A stretch of 64,000 nt of DNA from Roseovarius sp. Lineage in GTDB: Bacteria; Pseudomonadota; Alphaproteobacteria; Rhodobacterales; Rhodobacteraceae. The DNA is taken from positions 163,074-227,073 of the forward strand of contig NZ_JAUCYU010000009.1 in assembly GCF_030373445.1 (NCBI RefSeq). Reading direction: 5' to 3'. The notes beneath the pieces are model-generated. The model was not told the origin of the DNA. It saw only the letters and a list, made by a program, of their open reading frames with translations, and made no database searches. Below are positions 40,404-50,800 of the stretch, one piece after another. Each line of letters opens with the position of its first letter. The stretch's first letter is position 1. A program made the translations under genes and the position numbers.

Positions 40404-40829
40404 TCACTCTTCCCGCTCTTCCTCTTTTTCCATTTCCTCCGGACGGAGGATGACGCCGCCGCGCACGACGAAGACGCCGGAGCGATAGAACGCCTTTGGG
40501 ACGAATTCCTCGTCCTGGCCCTCGAGACTGTTGGCGGAGTAGTTCCGGTTCTTGACCAGCTCATCCGTTTGCGCGCGCAGCTCGTAGCGGTAGACGCCGT
40601 CGCTTGCCGCGCCGGTCAGCTCGTAGACAGGCGTGCCGGTTGCGGCGAAGACGTCCTTGATGTCTCCGTCAGGGCTGGCGACGCGCATGTTCGCGTTCTC
40701 CAGCCCGACCCAGTTCTCGAACCATACCGCACGGGAGTTGTTGCGCTGTACCGGATCGGGCGCCTGGGCCGACGCGACCGAGCCGATCAACAAGGTTAAC
40801 ATGGCGGAGAGTGCATAAACGAATTTCAT
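40404..40829 (-). CDS. Small exported WFENW-family protein, paralog 2
   Basis: A 141-residue exported protein (signal MKFVYALSAMLTLLIGSVAS followed by AQA). The mature N-terminus DPVQRNNSRAVWFENWVGL, then RVASPDGDI, TGTPVYEL, SDGVYRYELRA, FYRSGVFVVRGGVILRPEE, matches paralogs at 25415-25831 and 42418-42843. The C-terminus is strongly acidic (EEMEKEEEREE). It converges with gspF and lies downstream of the fibre-like gene on the same strand. No named family is recognised. Predicted beta-sandwich-like from alternating hydrophobic segments; this is inference. Confidence 0.8.
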   Translation of the reverse strand: MKFVYALSAMLTLLIGSVASAQAPDPVQRNNSRAVWFENWVGLENANMRVASPDGDIKDVFAATGTPVYELTGAASDGVYRYELRAQTDELVKNRNYSANSLEGQDEEFVPKAFYRSGVFVVRGGVILRPEEMEKEEEREE

Positions 40830-40999
40830 TAGATCGCCTCACTGAAAAAGACCGGTTGGTAGCGCAATTCGGAGGCAGAGTAGGAATTTAATCCGATAGG
40901 GGCAAACGAAATCTGTGGTGAGCCGAGGACCGGCGAGGGTTTACCACGAGGCCTCATGCCCGTGGGTTTCGAGAGCCGCAAAGATTGCGGTTTGGCCGG

Positions 41000-41029
41000 T
41001 CCGGACAGGCCGTTACAGACCTGTCCGGA
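41000..41029. terminator. 10-bp hairpin after the fibre-like gene
   Basis: TCCGGACAGG (41000-41009), ten bases, then CCTGTCCGGA (41020-41029) form a perfect stem 17 bases downstream of the fibre-like gene's stop. No T-run follows on the minus strand, so it may only attenuate or protect the transcript before WFENW paralog 2. Confidence 0.45.
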
Positions 41030-41046
41030 ACGTTCTTTTGACAGGG

Positions 41047-42354
41047 TTAATGCTGCGCGTCGGTCAGCATGGCCTCGATCCGGTCGAGCCGGGCGAGCGC
41101 GTCGGATTGTTGCTTTAGCTGTCCGCGCAATTCGTTGACCTCGGCCTGAAGCCCGGCGATGTAAATATGGGCGTGTTCCAGTTCGTTGAGCATGCGCCCG
41201 TACTGTTCCGGGATGTTGACCGGTGCGTTGGGGATCGTCGGCCCGATCGCCGGAAGGTGGCCCAGACTGTACATGCGATCCGCATGCTCCTCGATGCTGA
41301 GCAGGTCGTAATCCTCCGAGAAGACCGCATCGCACCCGCTGGAACAGTTGGGTCCGCCGGTCACGAGAGTTCCGACGATGATCACGTCGCCATCGGCGTT
41401 CATCCGCATTTCCGGCCCATCGCCATCGACGATATTGTACCGGAACTCTCCAGTGCCCAAGGGGCCCTGGGTAAAGACGACGTCCGCGGATTTGTTCGTG
41501 GGGGCGCCGTTGGCGGTGATGCGAAAGAAGTTGAACGTATCATCGCCGCTGACTTCGAACGTCGTCTGTGGCGTGTCCGTGCCGAATCCGACAAATCCGG
41601 TTTCCCCATCCACGAAGAATGCGTTCGGCCTGTTTTCGCTTCCGTAGTTGAAATCGCTGTCGGGATTGCCGGACTGGTTCATCACCAGCCCTGCCGCGGT
41701 CAGTTCCACGGCGCCTTCGGCGGCGCCCGGCTGGATGCGGAACGGGGTCGATCCGTTGTCTTCGTCGCTGATCGCGAAGCCGGTGGCATCCGACCTCATT
41801 TCGAAGGTGGTATCGGCTTCGAGTCGCACCCCGGCGGAGCCCGTACTCATGACATGTAACTCGGATTGCGGCATCGCCGTTCCGAGGCCGATATCGCCGG
41901 TGGTGCCGGCCATCCAGAACGCGTTTTGAGGCGCGTTCTGCACGATGGTAAAGGGAATGGTGCTGGCCTCGAGATCCTGAACCGAGAAGCGATTTATCCC
42001 GCCGCCCGTGAAGCTGGTGTCGTCATTGATCCGCAACCGCCAGTCCGCCCCGGGGTTGGTGACGTTGTCGCCCGAGTCGCGGAAATCGACCCATGTGAAC
42101 GAGTCGTTGAGCATCAGTATGCCGTCGGTCAAAGGATCGGAGGGTTCGAAATCCATCCCGTCCGAACAATCGTTGCCAATGCAGGTGAAGCCATCCAGGG
42201 CAGTGTTGTCGACCACGAACAGGTCGGCGCTGCTATCGGTGAGATCAGAGATGTCTACACCGAAAAGGAACTCGGCTTCTTGTGCCGTGGCGGCACTGGC
42301 CAAGCCAAGCGTTGCGACAGTGGTAAGCAGGCTGGATTTGTAGATACTGGTCAT
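41047..42354 (-). CDS. Exported tail-fibre-like protein with C-terminal coiled coil
   Basis: A 435-residue exported protein (signal MTSIYKSSLLTTVATLGLAS then AATA). The body has the repeated beta motif of bacterial tail-fibre/adhesin-like proteins: NAFWMAGTTGDIGLGTAMPQ (residues 144-163) and NAFFVDGETGFVGFGTDTPQ (244-263). The C-terminal segment VFSEDYDLLSIEEHADRMYS followed by LGHLPAIGP is the short end typical of so-called tail fiber domain proteins, and a trimer-like coiled coil finishes it (about 385-432). There is no autoproteolytic S74 peptidase domain. Two Cys pairs (C58/C63, C337/C341) may form disulfides. AAGGAG six bases before the ATG supports the start. It lies between WFENW paralogs 3 and 2, probably in one operon. 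Confidence 0.78.
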   Translation of the reverse strand: MTSIYKSSLLTTVATLGLASAATAQEAEFLFGVDISDLTDSSADLFVVDNTALDGFTCIGNDCSDGMDFEPSDPLTDGILMLNDSFTWVDFRDSGDNVTNPGADWRLRINDDTSFTGGGINRFSVQDLEASTIPFTIVQNAPQNAFWMAGTTGDIGLGTAMPQSELHVMSTGSAGVRLEADTTFEMRSDATGFAISDEDNGSTPFRIQPGAAEGAVELTAAGLVMNQSGNPDSDFNYGSENRPNAFFVDGETGFVGFGTDTPQTTFEVSGDDTFNFFRITANGAPTNKSADVVFTQGPLGTGEFRYNIVDGDGPEMRMNADGDVIIVGTLVTGGPNCSSGCDAVFSEDYDLLSIEEHADRMYSLGHLPAIGPTIPNAPVNIPEQYGRMLNELEHAHIYIAGLQAEVNELRGQLKQQSDALARLDRIEAMLTDAQH

Positions 42355-42417
42355 CGTGAGCTCCTTGGTTAACCAAATGAAATTCAGTCATGGTACTCGG
42401 TAAGTGCGACGCCGGGG

Positions 42418-42843
42418 TCAGTCGCTGGTGCGGGTCTCCGTTGTTGTTTCGGGGGTGACGATTGCGCCGCCCTGCACGAGGAAGGCGCCCGACCGGTAGA
42501 AGACCTTGGTCGGCGTTTCGGATGCGTTGGCGGTGTATTGGGTTGCGTTCCCGCTGCCGTAGCGGGATCGGATTTCAGGGGATGCGCGCAACTCGTAGCG
42601 ATAGATGCCGTCAGCTACCGTGGTGCCGGACAGGTGGTAAACCGGCGTGCCGGACGCCTGCCTGATCGTTTCGACCTGACCGTCCGGGGATGCGACGCGC
42701 AACATGGCGTCGCTCAGTCCGGTCCAGTTCTCGAACCAGAGCATGTTGGTATTGTGTTGTTGGATTGGCGCGGGAGCCTGCGCCAGGGCCAGTGTTCCGT
42801 TGCAAAGCGTGATGCCGGCAACAAGGATACAGTATTTCAGCAT
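42418..42843 (-). CDS. Small exported WFENW-family protein, paralog 3
   Basis: A 141-residue exported protein (signal MLKYCILVAGITLCNGTLAL then A). The mature part starts QAPAPIQQHNTNMLWFENW and continues RVASPDGQV, ASGTPVYHL, ADGIYRYELRA, VFYRSGAFLVQGGAIVTPE, in the same order and spacing as paralogs 1 and 2. The C-terminus is Thr-rich (TTTETRTSD) rather than acidic. AAAGGA seven bases before the ATG at 42843 selects this start over the longer frame. It precedes the fibre-like gene by 63 bases on the same strand. Confidence 0.8.
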   Translation of the reverse strand: MLKYCILVAGITLCNGTLALAQAPAPIQQHNTNMLWFENWTGLSDAMLRVASPDGQVETIRQASGTPVYHLSGTTVADGIYRYELRASPEIRSRYGSGNATQYTANASETPTKVFYRSGAFLVQGGAIVTPETTTETRTSD

Positions 42844-43410
42844 AACATGTTCCTTTCCAGCTTTCTGGATCTCGCGGCGGGAACTGCTTGCCGATGGCCG
42901 GGCGTAATCAAACCCCCTTTCAAACTGGCCCAATTAACCATGCCGCTTTCGACAGGCAGGTTAGTGCTGAAAGTACACTATACAGCAATTGTGGGTTGAA
43001 AGGTGTCGAACTTGTGTCATTTGTTGGAAGCGCTGGCTTGAGAGGGATTAAGGTTCTGATAAGTATGAATTTATTTCATTCATTTTCTGCCTAATTTTTC
43101 AACAAAACTGCAGGCGATGGCGGAGCTGACGCGGTCGATGGCAATGTGGTTTGGGCAGAATGAGGTATGCGCCGCCATTTCCGTCGCCATATTCGCCGAA
43201 GACGCCTTCCTCTGCGAAATCGCAGGGCGGTCGGGATGTACTTGTTGGTCCGGCCGTTGGATGGCCGGATCGGACGTTAAACTCGGCATCGCCTGTAATT
43301 CTTGCCGTTATCCATGCTCTACACGCCGGAAGACGCTTGGCCAGGGCTCCGTACTTGCATTTCGGGGGAACACAAAATACGGGTCATATTGCTCATACCC
43401 CTGTGTAACG
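42844..43410. other. Divergent non-coding gap between T2SS island and rhamnose operon
   Basis: 567 bases separate the start of WFENW paralog 3 (minus) from rfbC (plus). Part of it (about 42960-43120) is clearly richer in A+T than its neighbours. Small open frames exist on both strands, but none has a ribosome binding site with recognisable protein. It should hold the promoters of both flanking units. I see no repeat, RNA gene or mobile element in it. Confidence 0.5.
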
Positions 43411-43992
43411 ATGGAGAGCGAATTGCACGTTGAACAGACCGAGCTCGGGGGGGTCGTGATCCTGACGCCGCAGCGTCATGGAGATGCGCGGGGCTTTTTT
43501 TCGGAAAGCTGGAACTTGCGCCGGCTGGCGGAGGCCGGGATTGACGCGGCGTTCGTGCAGGATAACCATTCCCTCTCGGCCAAGCCGGGTACGGTGCGGG
43601 GTCTGCATTTCCAGTCGCCACCGCATGCGCAGGCCAAGCTGGTGCGATGTGGTCGGGGCCGGCTTTTCGATGTGGCCGTGGACATTCGCAAGGGTAGCCC
43701 GACTTTCGGCAAGTGGGTGGGGGTCGAACTGAGCTTCGAGAACGGCAGGCAGTTGTTCATTCCAGAGGGGTTCCTGCACGGGTTCGCGACGCGTGAGCCC
43801 GATACCGAGATCATCTACAAGTGCACCGATTACTACGCTCCCGAGTGTGACGGGGCGGTGCGGTTCGACGACCCGGAGATCGGAATCGGTTGGGGCATGG
43901 ATGCGGATGAGGCCATTCTTTCCGAGAAGGATGCCAAGGCGCCGGTCATGAAAAACTTCGACAGCCCCTTCGTCTGGGAGGGGGCGACATGA
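43411..43992 (+). CDS. rfbC: dTDP-4-dehydrorhamnose 3,5-epimerase
   Basis: A 193-residue cupin-fold epimerase, third step of dTDP-L-rhamnose synthesis. Family motifs are [27 protein letters not shown] (catalytic His), [17 protein letters not shown] and [11 protein letters not shown]. The ATG at 43411 is chosen because homology begins there; the longer frame from 43117 carries unrelated low-complexity sequence. It opens the rfbCBD operon, overlapping rfbB by 4 bp. Confidence 0.93.
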   Translation: MESELHVEQTELGGVVILTPQRHGDARGFFSESWNLRRLAEAGIDAAFVQDNHSLSAKPGTVRGLHFQSPPHAQAKLVRCGRGRLFDVAVDIRKGSPTFGKWVGVELSFENGRQLFIPEGFLHGFATREPDTEIIYKCTDYYAPECDGAVRFDDPEIGIGWGMDADEAILSEKDAKAPVMKNFDSPFVWEGAT

Positions 43993-45035
43993 AGCTTCTG
44001 GTGACGGGCGGGGCCGGTTTCATCGGGTCAGCCGTGGTGCGGTTGGCCGTGTCGCGCGGGCACGAGGTGGTGAACCTCGATGCGCTCACCTATGCGGCCT
44101 GCCTGGAGAACGTGGAGAAGGTGGCCGACAGCCCGCTTTATGCTTTCGAGGAGGCGGATATTCGGGATGGGGCGGCCCTGGACCGGGTGTTCGAGACGCA
44201 TCAGCCGGATGCCGTGATGCACCTGGCCGCGGAAAGCCACGTAGACCGGTCGATCGACGGTCCGGGGACCTTCATCGAGACCAACGTGACGGGAACCTAC
44301 ACGCTGCTTGAGGCGGCGCGGAAGTACTGGGCGGGGCAGGGGAAGCCCGAAGGGTTCCGGTTCCACCATATCTCGACCGACGAGGTGTTCGGGTCGCTGG
44401 GCGCCACGGGGAAGTTCACCGAGGAGACGCCCTACGACCCGCGCTCGCCCTACTCGGCGTCGAAGGCTGCGTCGGATCACCTGGTCCGGGCATGGCACGA
44501 GACCTACGGGCTGCCGGTCGTACTGTCGAACTGTTCGAACAATTACGGGCCCTATCACTTCCCCGAGAAGCTGATCCCGGTGATCATCCTGAACGCCTTG
44601 GCGGGCAAGCCGCTGCCGGTCTACGGCAAGGGCGAGAACGTGCGTGACTGGCTTTATGTCGAGGATCACGCCGACGCGCTGCTGACGGTTCTGGAGAAAG
44701 GCGCCCTCGGCCGCTCCTACAATATCGGGGGCGAGAACGAAGCCACCAACATCGAGATCGTCCGGCGGATCTGCGCCATCCTGGACGAGAAGCGCCCGCG
44801 AGACGGCGGCGGCGAATACGCGGAGCAGATAGCCTTCGTGGACGACCGCCCCGGCCACGACCTGCGCTATGCAATCGACCCGACACGGATTCGCGAAGAA
44901 CTTGGCTGGCGTCCATCGGTGACGTTGGCCGAGGGGCTGGAGCGGACCGTGCAGTGGTATCTCGACAACGAGAGCTGGTGGCGGGCGCTGCAGAGTCGCC
45001 AGGGCGTCGGCGAGCGCCTTGGGAAGGCGGGTTAG
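43989..45035 (+). CDS. rfbB: dTDP-glucose 4,6-dehydratase
   Basis: A 348-residue extended SDR, second step of dTDP-L-rhamnose synthesis. NAD motif [33 protein letters not shown] and YSASKAASD (Y-x3-K) are all present, followed by [17 protein letters not shown]. It overlaps rfbC by 4 bp (ATGA). Length is as expected. Confidence 0.95.
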   Translation: MKLLVTGGAGFIGSAVVRLAVSRGHEVVNLDALTYAACLENVEKVADSPLYAFEEADIRDGAALDRVFETHQPDAVMHLAAESHVDRSIDGPGTFIETNVTGTYTLLEAARKYWAGQGKPEGFRFHHISTDEVFGSLGATGKFTEETPYDPRSPYSASKAASDHLVRAWHETYGLPVVLSNCSNNYGPYHFPEKLIPVIILNALAGKPLPVYGKGENVRDWLYVEDHADALLTVLEKGALGRSYNIGGENEATNIEIVRRICAILDEKRPRDGGGEYAEQIAFVDDRPGHDLRYAIDPTRIREELGWRPSVTLAEGLERTVQWYLDNESWWRALQSRQGVGERLGKAG

Positions 45036-45040
45036 TCGGC

Positions 45041-45892
45041 ATGGCGGTTCTGGTCTTCGGCAAGACGGGGCAGGTGGCGACCGAACTCGCGCGGGTCGGG
45101 GGTGATGATGTCGTCTGTCTCGGTAGGGCGGAGGCAGACCTTGCGGATCCGGACGCATGTGCCGCGATTATTCGCGACACGGACGCCACGGGCGTGATCA
45201 ACGCCGCCGCTTACACCGCAGTCGACAAGGCGGAGGACGAAGAGGCGCTTGCCACGGTGATCAACGGCGATGCCCCGGCGGCCATGGCCCGGGCCGCCGC
45301 CGAGCGTGGATTGCCTTTCGTGCACATCTCCACCGATTACGTCTTCGACGGGAGCGGCGCGAAGCCATGGCTGCCGGAAGACGAAACCGCACCGCTGGGG
45401 GCCTATGGTCGAAGCAAACTGGCAGGCGAGCGTGGCGTAGTGGCGGCCGGCGGGACGTTTGCCATCCTTCGAACTTCCTGGGTGTTTTCTTCCCATGGCA
45501 GTAATTTCGTCAAGACGATGCTGCGCCTCGCGGAAACGAAGGACCACCTGACGATTGTCGAAGACCAGATTGGTGGTCCGACCGAGGCGGGTGATATCGC
45601 ACGGGCCTGTCTTGCCGTCGCGCGTGGCCTGAGCGGTGCGACCGGCCAGGGTGGCATCTACCACTTCTCCGGTCGGCCCGATGTGAGCTGGGCCGATTTC
45701 GCCCGCGAGATATTCGCGCAGGCCGATCTCAAGGTTTCGGTAGAGGGGATACCGGCGTCCGCGTATCCGACGAAAGCGAAACGGCCCGGCAACTCGCGAA
45801 TGGATTGCTCCTCCCTGCAGGCCTCCTTTGGTGTGACCAGGCCGGATTGGCGCGAGAGCCTCGGGCGCGTGCTGGCGGACCTGTCGACGTAA
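45041..45892 (+). CDS. rfbD: dTDP-4-dehydrorhamnose reductase
   Basis: A 283-residue SDR-type reductase, last step of dTDP-L-rhamnose synthesis. It opens MAVLVFGKTGQVATEL, with INAAAYTAVDKAE, ISTDYVFDGSG, YGRSKLAGE (Y-x3-K) and RTSWVFSSHG. The start ATG at 45041 lies 5 bases after rfbB. The sulfotransferase-like gene begins one base after its stop codon. Confidence 0.95.
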   Translation: MAVLVFGKTGQVATELARVGGDDVVCLGRAEADLADPDACAAIIRDTDATGVINAAAYTAVDKAEDEEALATVINGDAPAAMARAAAERGLPFVHISTDYVFDGSGAKPWLPEDETAPLGAYGRSKLAGERGVVAAGGTFAILRTSWVFSSHGSNFVKTMLRLAETKDHLTIVEDQIGGPTEAGDIARACLAVARGLSGATGQGGIYHFSGRPDVSWADFAREIFAQADLKVSVEGIPASAYPTKAKRPGNSRMDCSSLQASFGVTRPDWRESLGRVLADLST

Positions 45893-45893
45893 G

Positions 45894-46718
45894 ATGCAGC
45901 GGCGGCTCCTCAGGCATCCAAGGAAGATGAACGTTGGTCTGGGTGCAAACGAAGCCCACACCTTTGCAGCGGGGCATGCCCTTGTCTGCTATGCCTCGGA
46001 TGCCATTTATACCTTCATACCGAAGAATGCCTGTTCGACCATGCGCGTGAGCCTGGCCAATGCCAACGGATGCATTGACGGAACCGAAAACTGGACATGG
46101 ATCCATCCCAACAACAGGACATTTGCCGCCACCCTGCGCGAGCTGGTGACGGCCCGGTTCACCTTCGTGATACTTCGTTGCCCCTATGCCCGCCTGGCCA
46201 GCGTGTTTCTCGACAAGATCGTGTCCAAGACGCCTGAATTCTGGAGCCTGTACCGCCTTGAGAATGACGAGATCGATGAGAGCGCCCTGACGTTCCGCGA
46301 TTTCGTTAAGGCTATCGCCAAGCCGGAAAACCTTCGCGCCAACATCCACTGGCGTCCACAGGAGGATTTTCTGGTCTACGAGGAGTACGACGCCTATTAT
46401 CCGCTTGAGCAGTTCAAGGCTTCTATCCCCCACATCGAGCGGGAGAGCGGATTGTCCATCATCGATGCCCGCCCGCTCACGCGGCACGGTACCGACCGGT
46501 TCGAACTTCTGTCAGGGAAGTGTTTTGCCGATACGCCCCTTGCCGAGCTTGCCGATATGAAGCGTGTGGGCAAGTCACCTGCTCATGAAAGCCTCTACGA
46601 CGCCGCACTGGTCGACCGCGTTGCCGAGATTTACACGGCAGATATTGAGCTATATCTATCCCGGTTCGGTCCTGCCGACCTGCTATTCCCGCCAAAAGAA
46701 GATACACAGAAGGAGTGA
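45894..46718 (+). CDS. Sulfotransferase family 2 protein inside the rhamnose operon
   Basis: A 274-residue protein with the family-2 sulfotransferase PAPS motifs IYTFIPKNACSTMRVSLA (5'-phosphosulfate loop) and FVILRCPYARLASVFLDK (3'-phosphate motif). Such enzymes sulfate carbohydrates. It is one base after rfbD and six before rfbA, so it must be co-transcribed with dTDP-rhamnose synthesis; sulfation of a rhamnose-containing glycan is the natural inference. No signal or membrane helix. Confidence 0.82.
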   Translation: MQRRLLRHPRKMNVGLGANEAHTFAAGHALVCYASDAIYTFIPKNACSTMRVSLANANGCIDGTENWTWIHPNNRTFAATLRELVTARFTFVILRCPYARLASVFLDKIVSKTPEFWSLYRLENDEIDESALTFRDFVKAIAKPENLRANIHWRPQEDFLVYEEYDAYYPLEQFKASIPHIERESGLSIIDARPLTRHGTDRFELLSGKCFADTPLAELADMKRVGKSPAHESLYDAALVDRVAEIYTADIELYLSRFGPADLLFPPKEDTQKE

Positions 46719-46724
46719 CGTCCG

Positions 46725-47603
46725 ATGTCACAATCACGAAAAGGCATTATTCTTGCCGGCGGCTCGGGGACGCGCCTCTATCCCATCACGATCGGTGTCT
46801 CCAAACAGCTCATGCCGATCTACGACAAGCCGATGATATATTATCCCCTGTCGGTCCTCATGCTTACGGGGATCCGCGAGGTGGCCATCATTACCACCCC
46901 CGCGGACCAGGAAGCCTTCCAACGGCTTCTGGGGGATGGCAGCCAATGGGGCATGTCTTTCACCTACATCGTCCAACCCAGCCCTGATGGCCTCGCCCAA
47001 GCCTATATCCTGGCGGACGAGTTTCTTGCCGGGGCGCCTTCGGCGATGGTTCTTGGCGACAACATCTTCTTCGGCCATGGGTTGTCGCAGCTTCTGACGA
47101 GCGCCGACGCGCAGGACAAGGGTGGCACGGTCTTCGGGTATCGCGTCTCGGACCCCGAGCGGTATGGCGTCGTTGCCTTCGACAAGGAAGGCCAGGCCAC
47201 CAAGATCATCGAAAAGCCCGAGGTGCCGCCGTCAAACTTCGCGGTGACGGGACTTTACTTTCTCGACGGGGATGCGCCCCGGAGAGCGCGGGAGGTGCAG
47301 CCGTCGGCGCGGGGCGAGCTTGAGATCACCACCCTGCTCGAAATGTATCTTGACGAGGGGATGTTGTCCGTCGAGCGCATGGGACGGGGCTATGCCTGGC
47401 TGGATACAGGGACGCATGGCTCGTTGCTCGATGCCGGCAATTTCGTGCGCACCCTGCAGAATCGCCAGGGCCTTCAGACAGGTTGTCCGGAAGAGATCGC
47501 GTTCGACAAGGGCTGGATCGATCGGGACTCCTTGCGCGAACGGGCGCAGCAATGCAGCAAGAACGAATACGGCAAGTACCTGCTGAAACGCCTTGAAGAA
47601 TGA
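46725..47603 (+). CDS. rfbA: Glucose-1-phosphate thymidylyltransferase
   Basis: A 292-residue nucleotidyltransferase, first step of dTDP-L-rhamnose synthesis. Signature [20 protein letters not shown], then [26 protein letters not shown] and [11 protein letters not shown]. Length is that of the long RmlA type. AAGGAG nine bases before the ATG. It completes the four-gene pathway in the order C, B, D, A. Confidence 0.95.
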   Translation: MSQSRKGIILAGGSGTRLYPITIGVSKQLMPIYDKPMIYYPLSVLMLTGIREVAIITTPADQEAFQRLLGDGSQWGMSFTYIVQPSPDGLAQAYILADEFLAGAPSAMVLGDNIFFGHGLSQLLTSADAQDKGGTVFGYRVSDPERYGVVAFDKEGQATKIIEKPEVPPSNFAVTGLYFLDGDAPRRAREVQPSARGELEITTLLEMYLDEGMLSVERMGRGYAWLDTGTHGSLLDAGNFVRTLQNRQGLQTGCPEEIAFDKGWIDRDSLRERAQQCSKNEYGKYLLKRLEE

Positions 47604-47836
47604 ACGTTGGACAGAATGCCTTGCGGATCGGCGACGCGGTTGCGCCCGGTACCTGTTATCTTGTTACCAGTTCTTGCGACCAGGGCGGCGCCTGATACTG
47701 TCCTTGTGGTGAAGGTCGATATCGCTTCATACTTTCGTCCGAGCCTGGCTTCATCCGGGCGATGGGGCGTTGGCAGGTCGATCCGCGCCGGCGGCTTGGC
47801 GTGTCGATCCTCGCAGACAGGACGGAGGGTCATTGC

Positions 47837-50800
47837 ATGAGGTCTGACTGGTCCGGAACAGGGACGTTCCCGACGTCCGGCTCAGCCATGCAATTATCGG
47901 ACGCCGTGTCAGTCGAGTGGCGGTCGTCGGCAACCGCGTCACCGGTGACGGCCGACCTCCTGAATTATCTCGGGCACCCGACTATCCGTATCGTCACGGC
48001 GCCGGGAGAGGGCTGGGTCCGGTTGCATCTCAAGGTGAATCCCGAAGACAAGCCAGTTCTTGGGGCACGGTTCGTCATCTTGCCATTGAGTTCTGACAAG
48101 AGTGCGGTGCTGAAACCGTTCGTCGCCGTCACGAATCTTCGGACGGGCAGCCGTGCCGAGGTTCCCGCCGCCCCCCCTGTTCAGTTGAAGCTCGAGCCGG
48201 GCCACTGGTTCGACCTTGCCGGTACTTTCCTCGTCATGCCGATGGGGGCCGAGCAGCGCGCCGACGTTGTCGTCGACTTGCCGAGAGATGCTCAATTCCT
48301 CCTCGCCGAATGCGCCTATGATTGGTTTGAAGGAGAGTTGGAGCATTCGACCCGGCAAAATCTCCACGACAAGGGCGCACTGCCGCTGGCCCGGTTTGAG
48401 GTTCGGCCAGTGCCCGACCTGCAGGCTCACCTGCGTGCGCAGCCGGTCTACGGTGTTTCCGCAAGGGCGGATCAGGGTCACATTTCTGGCTGGGCATTCA
48501 CGAAAGCCGATACCCTGATGTGGGGCGAAATGAATTCCGGACGGTCTGGGGCGGTCAGGCGTTCCGGGCCCGTCGATATAGGTGGGTTTCAATCCGCCGA
48601 TGCGGGTCTCGTTGCGACGTTCGAGCCTGCACTCGAGGTCGGTGCAATGCTTAAGTTGCAACAGGACCCGACGGCAACCTGTCCCTTGTGGATGGGGAGG
48701 CTTGGCAAGTCTTACATCGGGGAAACCCCGGTATCTGATTTCCTGCACATACACGAAGGCAAAATGGCAAATCATGTGCTCGAGGTTGAAGGAGAAGTCG
48801 TGCACCCCGCCTTTCCGGGCATGCCGGTCAGGCTTGAACTCTCATGTGGAGAAACGACCCTTGCCTCGACTGTTGCGAGGTCACCGGCTGGCAACGCATC
48901 GCTTCCGGATGCAGAGGGGGCCTACCGGTTCGTGTTCAAGGTTCCCTTGCGGCCGGGTCAACGCCATCTTCCCATATCGGTGGCATTCACGGACATAGAG
49001 AGCCGGCCCGAGGTGACGTTGCGGCCACTCGACAGGCCTGCCGATACCTCGGCCTGGGTGCTGAAGCCGGATGCGCCGGCCATGCCTGCCAATGCGACCG
49101 TTTCCGGAGAGGTTGAAAGCTTCGGATCGAACGAGGTTACCGGATGGGCCGTCTGTCAGGAAGAACCGGATGCAAACGTCGACTTGATCCTAAAACTCGA
49201 CGACGAGCCATTCGCTCATACAAGAACCCGCTTCTATCGAAAGGAAGTGCAAAATCTGCACGGGGGCCGAGGGTTTTGCGGGTTCAGGTTCGAGCTACCG
49301 CCGAACATGGCGGTTCTAAGCGAAGCCCGGCTTTCCGTCGTGTCGGCCGGGGCCGAGGACCACATCAGGAACGCGTCACACGTGCGTTCCGGACTGACCG
49401 GGGAGGTATCGAGAGCCAAACTTCCCGCTCCACGCACAGTTGAACATCGCGGTGCCGTAGAGCCAGGTGAGGGCCTGTCAGTGGTCATTGTGAACCGAAA
49501 TGGCGCCGAATTGCTGGACGAGATGTTTCATTCCTGCGCCAGAGAAGATCTTTCGACCGACATCGAATGGATCGTCGTGGATCACGGTTCCGACGACGCC
49601 TCGGAACGTGTGTGTGAACGCCATGCCAAAGCGGGCGCAAACATTCGCTTTTTTCCACGTAATGGGAACTACAGCTTCTCAGATTCGAACAATTTCGGCG
49701 CCCGCCTTGCCGGCGGGGAGGTGCTTGTTTTCGCAAACAACGATCTTGTTTTCTCGCAAGCGTTCACTGCGCAAGTCCGGTCTTATCTCCGCGCGGCAAA
49801 CATCGGCGTGGTGGGGGCGCGACTAATTGATCACGTCCCGTCCAACACCCCAGCCGAGTTTCGGATCGACCAGCATCTGGGCGTGTTCCTGAACGCCGAG
49901 GTTTCGACGGAGGACTTCATTCGACCCTACGAGGCACGCAACGGCATGGAAACGAATGCAGACCTCGCGGCGACGCGGTGCATCGCCGTAACGGGTGCGT
50001 TTCTTGCAATGCGGCGTGGGGATTTCGAAGCCGTGGGGGGCTTCGACGAGCGATACTCATATGGCCTCGAGGACGTGGACCTTTGCCTCAAGGTCGGACG
50101 GGACCTGGGGCTGGAGGTGATTTGTGCAAACGACATCGCGATTGTCCACCACCGGGGCCACAGCCGCCAGGCCTCGAGCCACACGGCGCTTCGGACCAAG
50201 AAGAACAACGAGGTCTTCACCCATCGCTGGGGTGCCTACTTGAGGCGCATGATCAAATCGACCTGTTTGACCGACCCGGCGCTGATGACAGGATCGAGAC
50301 CGGTCGTGGCTTTCATCTCGGCCTCGGAGGGTCCCGGCATGCCAAGCGACGGCGAGGCCATGGCGCGCGGGCTGGGCAAGGCCCTGCAGGACGTGGTGGC
50401 CTGCCATGTTCGCCACGTTCCGGAAAGCGATTGGTATGACCTCGCTGGTGTCGATTTCGCCGTCGTGCTGACCGATCGGTTCGATCCGCGCAAGATCGAG
50501 AAATCCGGCCCGTGGCTCACTACCGTCAGATGGATATACGAATGGATCGACCAGTGTGCGGAAGAGCCGGTCACCCAGGCCTATGATCACCTCTTCGCCA
50601 CGTCGGATGCGGCGGCGACCTACCTGGAAAAGGTACTGGGACGATCCGTTCATGTGCTTCCGGCCGCTGCCGCGCATCGCGCACTTGCGGACGCCAAGCC
50701 GAGGAGCGAGTGGGTCTGTGATTATTGCCTTGCAGGCGACCGGACCGGTACACCGCGCGAGATCGAGTTTCATCTCCGGCCCGACAGGATCAGCGGCAAG

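Noticed and set aside
41000..41029. Classical rho-independent terminator
   Set aside because: The stem is perfect, but no T-run follows on the minus strand where the gene ends, so it is listed only as a low-confidence hairpin.
41047..42354. Prophage tail gene
   Set aside because: No other phage genes, integrase or attachment sites are near; the protein has a Sec signal peptide, which phage tail fibres lack.
43117..43410. N-terminal extension of the epimerase or a separate small gene upstream of it
   Set aside because: Family homology begins at 43411; the upstream residues are low-complexity Cys/Arg-rich, without a ribosome binding site.
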